Shown: in pieces, positions 28,174 to 37,543 of the stretch | How the letters are laid out: every line of letters begins with the position of its first letter | How positions within the stretch are numbered: the first letter of the stretch is position 1 | Assembly: GCF_004025325.1 (NCBI RefSeq) | Contig: NZ_RSFE01000001.1 | Location: forward strand, 248,001 to 312,000 | Length of the DNA stretch: 64,000 bases | Direction: 5' to 3' | Source of the DNA: Pseudidiomarina gelatinasegens | Lineage (GTDB): Bacteria > Pseudomonadota > Gammaproteobacteria > Enterobacterales > Alteromonadaceae | Translations under genes and position numbers: made by a program | The notes under the pieces: generated by a model | What the model was told of the DNA's origin: nothing | The model's input: only the letters and a program-made list of their open reading frames with translations | Database searches by the model: none

Positions 28174-29115
28174 TTAGAGCTCGACGACGCGTAGCTCTGG
28201 GGGAATGGAGAAAGTAATATTTTCTTCACGACCGCTGCGCTCTTGCGCCGTCGTGCCGCCCCACGCTTGCAATTGTTTCACCACATCACGCACCAGCACC
28301 TCAGGTGCTGAGGCGCCGGCTGTGACACCAATATTCGAATTACCGTCCAGCCATGCTTTATCAATGCAGGTTGCATCATCAATCAAATAAGCTGGAGTGC
28401 CCATTTTTTCAGCAAGCTCGCGTAAACGGTTAGAGTTGGAGCTATTGCGTGCGCCAACCACCAATAACAAATCAACCTCGGCAGCCAGCTCGCGCACGGC
28501 ATCTTGACGATTTTGAGTGGCGTAGCAAATATCATCTTTGCGTGGCCCTTGCACCTCAGGGAATTTTTCCCGCAAGGCATCAATCACATCAGCTGTATCA
28601 TCAACCGATAACGTGGTTTGGCTCATGTAATGCAATTGCGTTGGGTCTTTAACCGTCAGCTTGGCCACATCCTCGGTTGATTCAACCAAATAAATGCCAC
28701 CCTGCGGGTTGTTGTATTGCCCCATGGTGCCTTCTACTTCCGGATGCCCCGCATGCCCAATCAATACACATTCGTGGCCTTTGCGACTGGCACGGGTTAC
28801 TTCCATATGCACTTTAGTTACCAATGGACAGGTTGCATCAAACACACGCAAGCCGCGGTCTTTCGCTTGCTGGCGCACCGCTTGCGAAACACCGTGTGCT
28901 GAAAAAATAACAATACTGTCGTCCGGCACTTCGTGCAGCTCATCAACAAATACCGCACCGCGGTCACGCAATGAGTCCACCACATATTTGTTGTGCACCA
29001 CTTCATGACGCACATAAATAGGCGGTTCAAATATCTCTAACGCGCGCTCAACAATGGTAATCGCCCGGTCAACACCGGCACAAAAACCACGCGGATTCGC
29101 CAACACAATATTCAT
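28174..29115 (-). CDS. ispH: 4-hydroxy-3-methylbut-2-enyl diphosphate reductase IspH
   Basis: Last enzyme of the MEP isoprenoid pathway, an iron-sulfur reductase. The 313-residue product has the three cluster cysteines in [22 protein letters not shown] and [14 protein letters not shown], plus the [13 protein letters not shown] and NSSNSNRL substrate loops. It follows fkpB and lspA, a conserved neighbourhood, but is separated from fkpB by a palindromic repeat. Confidence 0.97.
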   Translation of the reverse strand: MNIVLANPRGFCAGVDRAITIVERALEIFEPPIYVRHEVVHNKYVVDSLRDRGAVFVDELHEVPDDSIVIFSAHGVSQAVRQQAKDRGLRVFDATCPLVTKVHMEVTRASRKGHECVLIGHAGHPEVEGTMGQYNNPQGGIYLVESTEDVAKLTVKDPTQLHYMSQTTLSVDDTADVIDALREKFPEVQGPRKDDICYATQNRQDAVRELAAEVDLLLVVGARNSSNSNRLRELAEKMGTPAYLIDDATCIDKAWLDGNSNIGVTAGASAPEVLVRDVVKQLQAWGGTTAQERSGREENITFSIPPELRVVEL

Positions 29116-29129
29116 AAAAACTCCAACTG

Positions 29130-29208
29130 CGATATTAGCTATTGGATATTAGATATTAAAAAAACCGATATTTTCGAGCTAATATCTAATATCCAATAGC
29201 TAATATCG
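29130..29208. repeat. GATATTAG-family palindromic repeat, copy 3
   Basis: This is the most symmetrical copy: arms 29130-29158 and 29179-29208 are nearly exact inverted repeats (CGATATTAGCTATTGG... and ...CCAATAGCTAATATCG) over a 20-nt spacer. It lies between ispH and fkpB. Confidence 0.88.
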
Positions 29209-29219
29209 TTTTCGTTTTC

Positions 29220-29660
29220 CTAAGGATTTACCTCAATAATTTCAACGGCAAATCGTACTCGTTGGCCTGCCAACGGATGATTAAAGTCAATGGTCACAAA
29301 CTGATCATTGATCGCCCGCACAATGCCTGGCAACTCAGTGCCATCAGGTTGCGGGAAGGTAAATATTTGCCCTACCGCGGGCCGTTCTTGACCAAATTTG
29401 GTGGTGTCTACCTGATAATAGTTGTCTTTGTTCGGCATGCCAAACGCATCTTCCGGCGCCAACTCAAACTCACGGTCATCGCCTGCTTTTAAACCAACCA
29501 AGCAGGCTTCAAAATTCTCAGTTAATGAGCCATCGCCCATCCGGAATTTCGCCGGTTTACCAGACATTTTGGTGCTGTCCGCAACGGAATCATCGGTAAG
29601 TTTTATCGTAAAATGCAAAACCACTTCGCGACCGTGTTCGATCGGGAGACGACTGATCAT
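29220..29660 (-). CDS. fkpB: FKBP-type peptidyl-prolyl isomerase FkpB (SlpA)
   Basis: SlyD-like cis-trans prolyl isomerase of 146 residues with an FKBP fold split by an insert-in-flap domain (about residues 70-120: LAPEDAFGMPNKDNYYQV). FNHPLAGQRVRFAVEI is the conserved C-terminal part. The start overlaps lspA by four bases; lspA-fkpB-ispH order is conserved in gammaproteobacteria. Confidence 0.95.
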   Translation of the reverse strand: MISRLPIEHGREVVLHFTIKLTDDSVADSTKMSGKPAKFRMGDGSLTENFEACLVGLKAGDDREFELAPEDAFGMPNKDNYYQVDTTKFGQERPAVGQIFTFPQPDGTELPGIVRAINDQFVTIDFNHPLAGQRVRFAVEIIEVNP

Positions 29661-30169
29661 GCTTGAGGCTCCTGGCGTTGTTCAAAAAACGCCTCTAGTA
29701 ACATTAATACCGCACCGAGAGTAATTGCCATATCGGCCACATTAAATGCCGGCCAGTGCCAATCATTTACATACACATCAAGAAAATCAATAACATAACC
29801 GTACATAATACGATCAATAACATTTCCGATGGCACCCGCAAGAATCAGCGCAAATGCTGTATTCTGACGCCACAAGTTCACTGGGTTGCGACGTAACCAA
29901 ATCAATAAAACCACGCTGATGGCAATTGCGAAAAATGTAAATAACCAACGCTGCCAGCCACCTTGATCGCTCAAGAAGCTGAACGCGGCGCCCATGTTAC
30001 GCACATAGGTCAGATTTAAATACGGCATCACCTCAATGCTTTCGTATAAATCGAATACGCGAATTACCCATTGCTTGGTAAATTGATCCAGCACAATAAG
30101 AATGAAAGTAAGCCACAAAAATCGTAGCCCACTCACACGCTTCTTCAATTCGACAGTTGATTTAGGCAA
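29657..30169 (-). CDS. lspA: Lipoprotein signal peptidase LspA
   Basis: Inner-membrane aspartyl peptidase that cleaves lipoprotein signal peptides. I choose the TTG at 30169 because GAGGAG lies seven bases upstream and the length (170 residues) matches the family; ATG codons further up in ileS would give a longer N-terminus. Four membrane helices are visible, with catalytic aspartates in [15 protein letters not shown] and FNVADMAI. It overlaps ileS by eight bases. Confidence 0.93.
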   Translation of the reverse strand: MPKSTVELKKRVSGLRFLWLTFILIVLDQFTKQWVIRVFDLYESIEVMPYLNLTYVRNMGAAFSFLSDQGGWQRWLFTFFAIAISVVLLIWLRRNPVNLWRQNTAFALILAGAIGNVIDRIMYGYVIDFLDVYVNDWHWPAFNVADMAITLGAVLMLLEAFFEQRQEPQA

Positions 30170-33014
30170 AGCGACGCTCCTCTCCCGCGCCATCCACATT
30201 GGTCACACAGCGTGAACACAAGTTTGGATGCGCGGCAATGGTGCCAACTTCGGCACGGTGATGCCAACAACGATCACATTTAGCATGGTCCGACTTAGCC
30301 ACTTTCACCCAAACCCCCTTGAGCTCCGTAGCAACCGCGCCCACTGGGGCTTCAGTGACGGTTTCTACTGACACAGCAGAGGTAATAAAGGCAAAACGCA
30401 GTTCTTCGCCGAGGCTTTTCAGTTGCGCGGCAATATCGTCAACCGCAAAAACTGTCACTTCTGCTTGCAGCGAACCGCCTATCGCATCGTCGCGGCGCGC
30501 TTGTTCCAGCATGCGGTTTACTTCGTCACGCACTTCTAAAATGGTTTGCCACAACTCGTTATCGGCCGGGCTAACACTGATGTGTTCTGCGTCTAAGTAC
30601 CAGCTTTCAGTGAAAACGTACTTGCTGCGCGTACCACCGTCAGACAACTGTTGCGGTAATGCGTCCCAAATTTCTTGCGCAGTAAAGCTACAAATAGGGG
30701 CTAACCAACGCACCAACATTTCAGCGATGTGGTACAGAGCCGTCTGACATGAACGGCGTGCAACGCTGTCTTGCTTGGCGGTGTACTGGCGGTCTTTAAT
30801 CACGTCCAGATAGAAGCTACCTAATTCAATTGAGCAGAAGTGCATGAGTTTTTGCACCACCACGTGGAATTGGTAGTCATCTAAAGCGGATAAAATTTCT
30901 TTTTGCAGGCTCACTGCGCGCGCCACAATCCACTTATCTATGGCCACCATATCGGCAGGCGCTACCGCGTGTTTGCTCGGCTCAAACTCGTTGATATTCG
31001 CCAACAAAAAGCGCGATGTATTACGAATACGACGGTAGCTGTCCGCGGCACGTTTTAAAATCTCATCAGAAACGGTCATTTCACCGGAGTAATCCGTAGC
31101 CGCAACCCACAAGCGCAGAATATCACCGCCAAGTTTGTTCATAACTTCCAGCGGAGCAATAACGTTGCCGATAGACTTCGACATTTTCCGGCCTTGCCCG
31201 TCCACGGTAAAGCCGTGCGTCAGCACTTGTTTATAGGGCGCTTGCTTATACATCGCCACACCAGTTAGCAATGAAGACTGGAACCAGCCACGGTGCTGAT
31301 CTGAGCCTTCAAGATACAAATCGGCAGGCCATTGCAGACCCGGCGTTTTATTCAGTACAGCTTCATGAGTCACACCCGAATCGAACCACACATCTAAGGT
31401 GTCGGTTACCTTGCGATAATCTTTCGCTTCATCGCCTAACAGCTCTTCGGGCTCTAAATCGAACCAGGCCTGAACACCATCTTTCTCAATGCGTTTGGCG
31501 ACTTCTTCCATCAGTTCTAGCGTGCGCGGATGCAATTCATCATTATCGCGGCGCACAAATACCGCAATTGGGTTACCCCAGGTGCGCTGACGCGAAATAC
31601 ACCAGTCCGGACGCCCATCAACCATGCTTTCAATGCGGCTTTGGCCCCACTCAGGTACCCAGCGCACTTGTTTGATTTGTTCGAGCGCGGTGGCACGTAA
31701 ATGCATTTTATCCATGCTGATAAACCACTGTGGCGTTGCACGGAAGATAATTGGCGTTTTGTGGCGCCAGCAATGCGGATACGAGTGATTGTATGCTTCG
31801 TGGTGCACCAAGCGCCCCGCTTCTTGCAGCGCATCAACAATATTTGGGTTAGCCTTCATCACATGCTGGCCAGCAAACATCGGGGTGTCGTCTTTATACA
31901 CACCGTTGTCGCCAACAGGGTTATAAACTTCAATGCCATAACGCTGACCCACAATAAAGTCATCCACACCATGCCCTGGCGCGGTATGCACACAGCCTGT
32001 ACCTGACTCAGTGGTAACGTGCTCACCTAAAATAAGGGGCACTTGAATATCCGCAAACAACGGATGATTCACTTTTAAGTTTTCCAGCGCTTCACCTTTC
32101 GCAAAGCCTAACTTGTGATAGTCCGCAATACCCCAACGCTCCATTGAAGAGGTAACCAATTCGTCGGCAACAACCAAACGATGCGCTGGCTTTTCATCGG
32201 TTGCTTCAACTTGCACCAAGGCATAATCCAAGCTCGGATGCAGTGCAATAGCGCGGTTGGCAGGAATGGTCCACGGTGTCGTGGTCCAAACAACCACCAT
32301 CACCTCGCCTTCACCAGCGTGGTCATGCGGGTGATCAAACTTTGCCACCAACTCAGCTTCGTTTACCGCAGTAAAACCAACATCAATGGCTGGCGAACGT
32401 TTGTCTTGATACTCAACTTCAGCTTCAGCCAAAGCAGAACCACAATCGGTACACCAATGCACTGGTTTAAAGCCTTGCTGCATGTGTCCATTGGCAATAA
32501 TTTTGCCCAGCGCACGAATACTATCGGCTTCCTGCTGCGGGTTCATAGTCAGGTAAGGGTTATCCCAATCACCAAACACGCCTAAGCGTTTAAAGTCTTC
32601 ACGCTGGCCGTCAACTTGCGTCAACGCATACTCGCGGCACTTCTGACGAAACTCAGCAACGGTCAGCTTTTTGCCCGGCTTGCCGTGTTTTTTCTCAACT
32701 TGCAGTTCAATCGGTAGCCCGTGGCAATCCCAGCCTGGAACATACGGCGCATCAAACCCACCCAGGGTTTTCGCCTTCACAATCATATCTTTTAGAATTT
32801 TATTAACCGCGTGACCAATGTGAATATCACCGTTCGCATACGGAGGGCCGTCATGCAAAATAAACACTGGCTTACCCGCCTTCGCTTCGCGAATCAAGCC
32901 ATACACGTCATCCGCGTACCACTGTTTCAACATCTGCGGCTCACGCTGCGCAAGATTACCGCGCATCGGAAACTCAGTTTCCGGCAGATTCAGCGTGTGT
33001 TTGTAGTCGGTCAT
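30162..33014 (-). CDS. ileS: Isoleucyl-tRNA synthetase IleS
   Basis: Class I synthetase with editing domain. The 950-residue product shows the HIGH motif in [21 protein letters not shown] in [11 protein letters not shown], the CP1 editing region ([13 protein letters not shown]) and a C-terminal zinc site with CDRCWHHR and CSRC. It is followed by lspA and fkpB. Confidence 0.98.
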   Translation of the reverse strand: MTDYKHTLNLPETEFPMRGNLAQREPQMLKQWYADDVYGLIREAKAGKPVFILHDGPPYANGDIHIGHAVNKILKDMIVKAKTLGGFDAPYVPGWDCHGLPIELQVEKKHGKPGKKLTVAEFRQKCREYALTQVDGQREDFKRLGVFGDWDNPYLTMNPQQEADSIRALGKIIANGHMQQGFKPVHWCTDCGSALAEAEVEYQDKRSPAIDVGFTAVNEAELVAKFDHPHDHAGEGEVMVVVWTTTPWTIPANRAIALHPSLDYALVQVEATDEKPAHRLVVADELVTSSMERWGIADYHKLGFAKGEALENLKVNHPLFADIQVPLILGEHVTTESGTGCVHTAPGHGVDDFIVGQRYGIEVYNPVGDNGVYKDDTPMFAGQHVMKANPNIVDALQEAGRLVHHEAYNHSYPHCWRHKTPIIFRATPQWFISMDKMHLRATALEQIKQVRWVPEWGQSRIESMVDGRPDWCISRQRTWGNPIAVFVRRDNDELHPRTLELMEEVAKRIEKDGVQAWFDLEPEELLGDEAKDYRKVTDTLDVWFDSGVTHEAVLNKTPGLQWPADLYLEGSDQHRGWFQSSLLTGVAMYKQAPYKQVLTHGFTVDGQGRKMSKSIGNVIAPLEVMNKLGGDILRLWVAATDYSGEMTVSDEILKRAADSYRRIRNTSRFLLANINEFEPSKHAVAPADMVAIDKWIVARAVSLQKEILSALDDYQFHVVVQKLMHFCSIELGSFYLDVIKDRQYTAKQDSVARRSCQTALYHIAEMLVRWLAPICSFTAQEIWDALPQQLSDGGTRSKYVFTESWYLDAEHISVSPADNELWQTILEVRDEVNRMLEQARRDDAIGGSLQAEVTVFAVDDIAAQLKSLGEELRFAFITSAVSVETVTEAPVGAVATELKGVWVKVAKSDHAKCDRCWHHRAEVGTIAAHPNLCSRCVTNVDGAGEERRFA

Positions 33015-33079
33015 TATGTCGGTTCCTTTTTCGGGGGAGTTACTTGCCCCATGACTTATTTCAATGTTTGAATGCGAAT

Positions 33080-33162
33080 AGGATATTAGCTATTGGATAT
33101 TTGATATTAGACAAAACATAAATACCCGATACATCAGCTCTAATATCCAATAGCTAATATCG
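33080..33162. repeat. GATATTAG-family palindromic repeat, copy 4
   Basis: Arms 33080-33110 and 33138-33162 around a 27-nt spacer. The right arm is read through by ribF: its last residues AILAIGY and stop are encoded by the repeat. It lies between ileS and ribF. Confidence 0.85.
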
Positions 33163-34075
33163 CCTTTGCCTTTTCAGCGTCGGCTTCGATTTGCTGCTTC
33201 AACTGCGCGAAATCCGCGAACTTCTGTTCACCGCGAATAAACTGCGTTGGTATTACCTTCAACTGCCGACCATACAAGTCACCAGTGTAATCAAAAATGT
33301 GCACTTCCAGTTGCATCCGCTCGCCGTTCAGCGTTGGTCTACGGCCAACATTTGCAACACCAGCGTGCTTATTTCCATCCGCGGTTTCAACAGTTACAGC
33401 AAACACGCCTTGTAGGGGCGAATGCAAGCGCTTTAACTGGATATTTGCGGTTGGAAAGCCAATAGTACGGCCTTTTTTCTCGCCATGCACTACTCTACCT
33501 TCAAATGCATAGGGCCGACCTAACATTGCGGCCGCTTGGGTAAAGTCACCCGCGGTTAAAGCTTGCCGAATTGCAGTACTGCTAACCCGCTGCTGTTGCT
33601 GTCGATAACTGTGTGTATCAACTACATCAAAGCCTAGCTCAGCACCGGCTTGTTGCAACATCGCGAAATCACCTTCGCGGCCGTGACCGAAACGAAAATC
33701 ATCGCCAACCACCAAAAACTGCACGCCAAGTTGTTCAACTAGCACTTTTTCAATAAATTCTCGCGCCGGCAAATTGGCGAACTTACGATTAAACTCAATC
33801 ACCACATGCCGGTCAATGCCTTGCGCCCGAAGCGCTAAATGTTTTTCGCGAAAGTTGGTTAAGCGCGCCGGAGCTTTATCTGGCTGAAACAGTTCCTGCG
33901 GCTGCGGCTCAAAGGTCATTACCGTTGCTGGAACACCGCGCGCCAAAGCTTGCGCTTTCACCTGCGCCAGCACCGCCTGATGGCCTAAATGCACGCCATC
34001 AAAGTTGCCAATAGTCAGTACACACCCACGGTGCTTGGGGCGAATGTTATGAATTCCGCGAATCAGTTGCATCAA
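33140..34075 (-). CDS. ribF: Bifunctional riboflavin kinase / FAD synthetase RibF
   Basis: Makes FMN and FAD from riboflavin. The 311-residue product has the nucleotidyltransferase motif TIGNFDGVHLGHQ at the N-terminus (FAD synthetase, 1-180) and the riboflavin kinase domain with GRTIGFPTANI (about 185-305). The final AILAIGY is not conserved family sequence; it comes from a palindromic repeat. It lies between murJ and ileS as in many relatives, with a toxin-antitoxin pair inserted between murJ and ribF. Confidence 0.97.
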   Translation of the reverse strand: MMQLIRGIHNIRPKHRGCVLTIGNFDGVHLGHQAVLAQVKAQALARGVPATVMTFEPQPQELFQPDKAPARLTNFREKHLALRAQGIDRHVVIEFNRKFANLPAREFIEKVLVEQLGVQFLVVGDDFRFGHGREGDFAMLQQAGAELGFDVVDTHSYRQQQQRVSSTAIRQALTAGDFTQAAAMLGRPYAFEGRVVHGEKKGRTIGFPTANIQLKRLHSPLQGVFAVTVETADGNKHAGVANVGRRPTLNGERMQLEVHIFDYTGDLYGRQLKVIPTQFIRGEQKFADFAQLKQQIEADAEKAKAILAIGY

Positions 34076-34162
34076 TGCTTAGCAAACCTGTCGTTACGTG
34101 TCGTGAGTCGAGTGATTAACAAAGCGGCGATTATAACAGGCTAGCCAAAAGCTAACCAGACA

Positions 34163-34498
34163 CTAAGGTGTCATTAATACCAGATTCAACAACTGATCGC
34201 GCAGGTTTTGCCGAGTACGGATAAACAGAAGCACAGTCACTTGATCGTGGTATCGATAAATAACGCGACACTGCGATTTACCATCAATAAATTCATAGTA
34301 ATCGTCATAACCAAGAACCATTGCTTCGTCGCAACGTGGGCAGCTCAGTGGAAACGCTTTCACTTTCCCTTCAAAACGCCTCATGATGTCAGCCAAATAA
34401 TCCGCAGACGCTCGTGACCCAACCTTCTTACGAAGATAATTAAACTCTGCATCAAGTAGAGAAATGAATGCGTCGGAGTAGTTAACTGTTGTTGTCAT
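34163..34498 (-). CDS. RelE/ParE-family toxin
   Basis: A 111-residue protein starting at the ATG at 34498, which overlaps the antitoxin end by 17 bases; the longer frame lies inside the antitoxin gene. The C-terminal half has the RelE/ParE pattern DYYEFIDGKSQCRVIYRYHD followed by a hydrophobic strand and R-rich helix (LLFIRTRQNLRDQLL). A CPRC pair at about residue 53 is unusual. It is the likely toxin of a type II pair inserted between ribF and murJ. Confidence 0.78.
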   Translation of the reverse strand: MTTTVNYSDAFISLLDAEFNYLRKKVGSRASADYLADIMRRFEGKVKAFPLSCPRCDEAMVLGYDDYYEFIDGKSQCRVIYRYHDQVTVLLFIRTRQNLRDQLLNLVLMTP

Positions 34499-34760
34499 CG
34501 AGCGCACCTTTTTCTTCCAGTCCTTTGAAAAGCTCGTCGCTCGATACAACACGACCAGCGCGAACATCCTTTTCAGCCAGTGCAATCATCTTCAAAAAGG
34601 CCATTTGTTCCTGCATGGCCTCGTATTGGGCAGGATCTTGCACCACATACAAAGGCTCACCGTTTTGAGTAACCAAAACCGGCTCATTCACATCCATGGT
34701 AGCAATCTCTTTCTTAAACCCTGAAACAGTAGTAATGCGCGGGCGTTTAACGGTATACAT
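34482..34760 (-). CDS. Phd/YefM-family antitoxin
   Basis: A 92-residue protein from the ATG at 34760 (AAGGAA nine bases upstream). RPRITTVSGFKKEIATMDVNEPVLVTQNG matches the Phd/YefM DNA-binding fold by pattern (VSxFKxE...PVLVTxNGEPxYVV), followed by a helical tail that would bind the toxin. A promoter TTGGAC-18-TATTCT lies upstream. Antitoxin-first order and overlap with the toxin gene are typical of autoregulated modules. Confidence 0.82.
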   Translation of the reverse strand: MYTVKRPRITTVSGFKKEIATMDVNEPVLVTQNGEPLYVVQDPAQYEAMQEQMAFLKMIALAEKDVRAGRVVSSDELFKGLEEKGALDDNNS

Positions 34761-34793
34761 GGCACTTATTCCTTGTTGATAGTTACAGGAATA

Positions 34794-34823
34794 AGAATAG
34801 GCGAGAATGGCGTGAAAGTCCAA
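34794..34823 (-). promoter_or_regulatory. Promoter of the toxin-antitoxin pair
   Basis: On the minus strand, TTGGAC (34823-34818) and TATTCT (34799-34794) are separated by 18 nt. Just upstream, GACCAAATA-type direct repeats (34819-34844) could be antitoxin operators. Confidence 0.5.
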
Positions 34824-34858
34824 ATAAAGACCAAATATAGACCAGCTAAAAGCAAAAG

Positions 34859-34938
34859 CGATATTAGCTATTAGATATTAGCCCTAACGTTTCGGCTTTT
34901 TCTAATATCTAATATCTAATAGCTAATATCTAATATCG
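34859..34938. repeat. GATATTAG-family palindromic repeat, copy 5
   Basis: Left arm 34859-34881 and an expanded right arm 34902-34938 that holds four TAATATC units, one more than other copies. murJ reads into the right arm, so NDIRY and its stop come from the repeat. Confidence 0.85.
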
Positions 34939-36482
34939 TTTTTGCTCTTCAAAACGCGCAGCAGGAGGAGGGACAGAAGATACGTCCCCGCACCAGCGCC
35001 AATCAACAGCGTCAACTGCCAGACACGATCAATGAATTCAGCAGCCAGCCACCACGGCCGAGCAGGAACAAGATACAGCACGACCGCGACCATTGCGGCA
35101 ACAGCAAGAGTAACCTTCAACAAATAGGTCAGTGTGCCTGGGTAACGCTTGAGTACGCCGTCACGCCAAAGGTTGTAACCCAGCAGACCCGCGTTAACGG
35201 CAGCGGACAGCGAGGTCGCTATCGCGAGGCCGACGTAACCATAAGGAATGGCGAAAATGACGTTAAACACCATGTTGGTCACCATGGCAATAATGCCGTA
35301 CTTAACCGGCCGCTTAGTGTCTTGGCGCGAGTAAAAGCCCGTTGCCAGAACCTTCACCAACATAAAACTCAATAAGCCTGAACCGTACGCGAATAAACTA
35401 TATGACGCTAAGCGCGCATCTTCAGGCGAAAACTCACCACGCATAAACAGAACCATGAGCATAGGTTCAGCCAGCACAATCAAACCGCACATGGCCGGCA
35501 AACCTAGCAGCACCACCGTACGGATGCCCCAATCGAGCGTTTTACTGAATTCATCCGCTGATTTATCCACGTGGCGCGAGCTCAGCGCGGGCAAAATAAC
35601 CGTCGCAATAGCAATGCCAAACAGCCCAAGTGGAAACTCCAACAGGCGATCAGAGTAATACAACCAACTAATGGAACCGCTCATTAAAAACGAAGCAATA
35701 AAGGTATCAAAAAGCAGATTAATTTGGCTTACCGATACCCCAAATAGCGCCGGAATCATCAAGGTGCGAATCTTGGTCACGCCAGGATCATGCCAACCCC
35801 ACCGCGGCCAAACCAGCAGCCCCGCGCGCTTTAAAAAAGGGATCTGGAACAAAAACTGAACCGCGCCACCCACAAATACACCCCAAGCGAGCGCATATTC
35901 AGGCTGTTCTAATTGCGGCGCCACCCAAATTGCAAAAGCAATAATGGCAATATTCAAAAATACCGGCGTAAACGCAGCCACAGCAAACTTACCGATGGTA
36001 TTTAGAATCGCGCCGGCCAACGCCGTAAAAGTAATAAACCATAAATAAGGAAAGGTAATGCGCAGTAAATCAGAGGCCAATACAAACTTATGCCCTTGCG
36101 GCCCATCGTGATACCAATCAAGAAACCAGCCCGTACCAAACATAGCCGCCACCACCGGCGAGGCAATCACACCAATCAAGGTAACAATTGTCACTAAAGT
36201 GCCCAAGGTACCCGCTACGCGCGCTATCAGCAGCCGCTGCGCCTCAATGGTCTGCCCCTGCTTGTACTCGGTTAGCACCGGCACAAACGCCTGCGCAAAT
36301 GCGCCTTCAGCAAATAACCGGCGCAAGAAATTCGGAATTTTATTGGCGAAGAAGAACACATCCGCCGCAGCCCCTGCCCCCATCAAATTAGCAATCACCA
36401 CATCACGCACCAACCCCATAACGCGAGAAATCAGCGTCATGAAGCTTACGATAATGCCGGATTTTGCAAGTGATTTAGACAA
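34923..36482 (-). CDS. murJ: Lipid II flippase MurJ (MviN)
   Basis: Flips lipid II across the inner membrane for peptidoglycan synthesis. The 519-residue product has about 14 membrane helices and MATE-like fold, with conserved SRVMGLVRDVVIANLMGAG at the N-terminus and FFFANKIPNFLRRLFAEGAF. The last residues (NDIRY) are encoded in a palindromic repeat. It is divergent from rpsT, as in E. coli relatives, with a four-helix-bundle gene inserted between. Confidence 0.97.
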   Translation of the reverse strand: MSKSLAKSGIIVSFMTLISRVMGLVRDVVIANLMGAGAAADVFFFANKIPNFLRRLFAEGAFAQAFVPVLTEYKQGQTIEAQRLLIARVAGTLGTLVTIVTLIGVIASPVVAAMFGTGWFLDWYHDGPQGHKFVLASDLLRITFPYLWFITFTALAGAILNTIGKFAVAAFTPVFLNIAIIAFAIWVAPQLEQPEYALAWGVFVGGAVQFLFQIPFLKRAGLLVWPRWGWHDPGVTKIRTLMIPALFGVSVSQINLLFDTFIASFLMSGSISWLYYSDRLLEFPLGLFGIAIATVILPALSSRHVDKSADEFSKTLDWGIRTVVLLGLPAMCGLIVLAEPMLMVLFMRGEFSPEDARLASYSLFAYGSGLLSFMLVKVLATGFYSRQDTKRPVKYGIIAMVTNMVFNVIFAIPYGYVGLAIATSLSAAVNAGLLGYNLWRDGVLKRYPGTLTYLLKVTLAVAAMVAVVLYLVPARPWWLAAEFIDRVWQLTLLIGAGAGTYLLSLLLLRVLKSKNDIRY

Positions 36483-36497
36483 GAGAGCCTCGTTGTT

Positions 36498-36540
36498 CGT
36501 TAATCGTTGTTCGTTATTCGTGCGCTTCGCTGTTCGTCCG
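36498..36540. repeat. Left inverted repeat of the four-helix-bundle unit
   Basis: TCGTTAATCG then GTTCGTTATTCG and GTGCGCTTCGCTGTTCGTCCG. It is inverted relative to 36925-36962, with one extra seven-base GTTCGTT unit. The last codons of the enclosed gene (AKRTNSEAHE) run into it. Confidence 0.8.
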
Positions 36541-36885
36541 CTTCGCTATTCGGAGCTTCAGCGTACTAATCAACGCATTTAAAAGTTGGTATGTGCGTGA
36601 TAATAATTCATTTTCCTCCGATCTAATATAGCCAAGTCGCACAGCAATTCGTAACTGTATCTTCAACTCAGCTAGAGAACCTCGAGCAATAAAAAGAAAT
36701 CGCAAGAAGTCTTTGTTGCTTCCTCTGTGTGCTCCCTCCTCAATATTACTCGGGATACTCACCGCACACCGTTGCATTTGACTTTTTAACCCAAACTTTT
36801 CGTAGTCAGGAAATTGCTGCGTTAAGCGGTAAACATCACAACACAGCTCTATAGCGACCTTTGTTACGATCAATTCTCTAGCCAT
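36514..36885 (-). CDS. Four-helix-bundle protein (23S rRNA intervening-sequence type)
   Basis: A 123-residue protein from the ATG at 36885; a TTG nine bases upstream is possible. QMQRCAVSIPSNIEEGAHRGSNKDFLRFLFIARGSL matches by pattern the IVS/S23 family (SIxxNIAEG..R....F..FL.IA.GS), a pentameric four-helix bundle related to Avd of diversity-generating retroelements. Family members are often found in 23S rRNA intervening sequences; here it is free-standing between murJ and rpsT, inside inverted repeats that also encode its C-terminus. Its function is unknown. Confidence 0.85.
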   Translation of the reverse strand: MARELIVTKVAIELCCDVYRLTQQFPDYEKFGLKSQMQRCAVSIPSNIEEGAHRGSNKDFLRFLFIARGSLAELKIQLRIAVRLGYIRSEENELLSRTYQLLNALISTLKLRIAKRTNSEAHE

Positions 36886-36924
36886 CAAAAACAATCCCTG
36901 TTTTAAGTTTTCAACGAATAGTGT

Positions 36925-36970
36925 AACGGACGAACAGCGAAGCGCACGAATAACGATTAACGAATAACGG
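36925..36970. repeat. Right inverted repeat of the four-helix-bundle unit
   Basis: CGGACGAACAGCGAAGCGCA followed by CGAATAACGATTAACGAATAACGG, inverted relative to 36498-36540. The two arms bracket one gene, as in a small mobile unit without transposase. Confidence 0.8.
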
Positions 36971-37052
36971 ACTTGACTTTAAGGGCAAAAACAGGCATAT
37001 TCCCCGCCCTAATAAACCATTGCATTTAGATAACGAATTTTAGGAGTTCACC

Positions 37053-37313
37053 TTGGCTAACATTAAGTCTGCTAAAAAGCGTGCGGTTCAAGCGGAAAAA
37101 AACCGTCGCCACAACGCGAGCCGTCGCTCAATGATGCGTACCTTGTTGAAGAAAGTAACTGCTGCAATTGAAGCAGGTGATAAAGCGGCTGCTCAGCAGG
37201 CATTTACTGGCCTTCAACCGATTATGGATCGTTACGCAACAAAAGGTCTTATCGGTAAAAACAAAGCTGCTCGTCATAAGAGCCGTTTGAACGCAAAAAT
37301 CAACGCGCTGTAA
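37053..37313 (+). CDS. rpsT: 30S ribosomal protein S20
   Basis: S20 binds 16S rRNA. The 86-residue product begins [18 protein letters not shown] and is Lys/Ala-rich, as expected. The start codon is TTG with TAGGAG seven bases upstream; E. coli rpsT also starts with UUG, which takes part in its autogenous control, so the same control is likely here. A clean terminator follows at 37338. Confidence 0.98.
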   Translation: MANIKSAKKRAVQAEKNRRHNASRRSMMRTLLKKVTAAIEAGDKAAAQQAFTGLQPIMDRYATKGLIGKNKAARHKSRLNAKINAL

Positions 37314-37337
37314 TACACAGCCGCGTTTGATTGAAAA

Positions 37338-37360
37338 AACCAGCTGCGGCTGGTTTTTTT
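37338..37360 (+). terminator. rpsT intrinsic terminator
   Basis: AACCAGC and GCTGGTT pair around TGCG, followed by a run of T. It is 24 nt after the rpsT stop. Confidence 0.88.
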
Positions 37361-37394
37361 GTGCCTATGATATAAAAGTAAGAATCACCGCAAG

Positions 37395-37471
37395 GTCCCC
37401 GTAGCTCAGCTGGATAGAGCAGCCCCCTCCTAAGGGGCAGGTCGCAGGTTCGACTCCTGCCGGGGACGCCA
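37395..37471 (+). tRNA. tRNA-Arg (anticodon CCT)
   Basis: A 77-nt cloverleaf: acceptor GTCCCCG/CGGGGAC, D-arm AGCTCAGCTGGATAGAGC, anticodon loop CTCCTAA (CCT), T-arm AGGTTCGACTCCT, discriminator G and encoded CCA. The accessory island starts directly after its 3' end, a common integration site, but I could not find a repeat of its 3' end at the far side. Confidence 0.96.
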
Positions 37472-37543
37472 TAAAATCTTTAAATGAAAGTATAAACAGC
37501 ATCGTACCGTGTTGAAAATATCTAGCACATTTTTAATATTACC

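Noticed and set aside
37053-37055. TTG start of rpsT as an anomaly
   Set aside because: UUG starts are known for rpsT in E. coli and form part of normal autogenous control.
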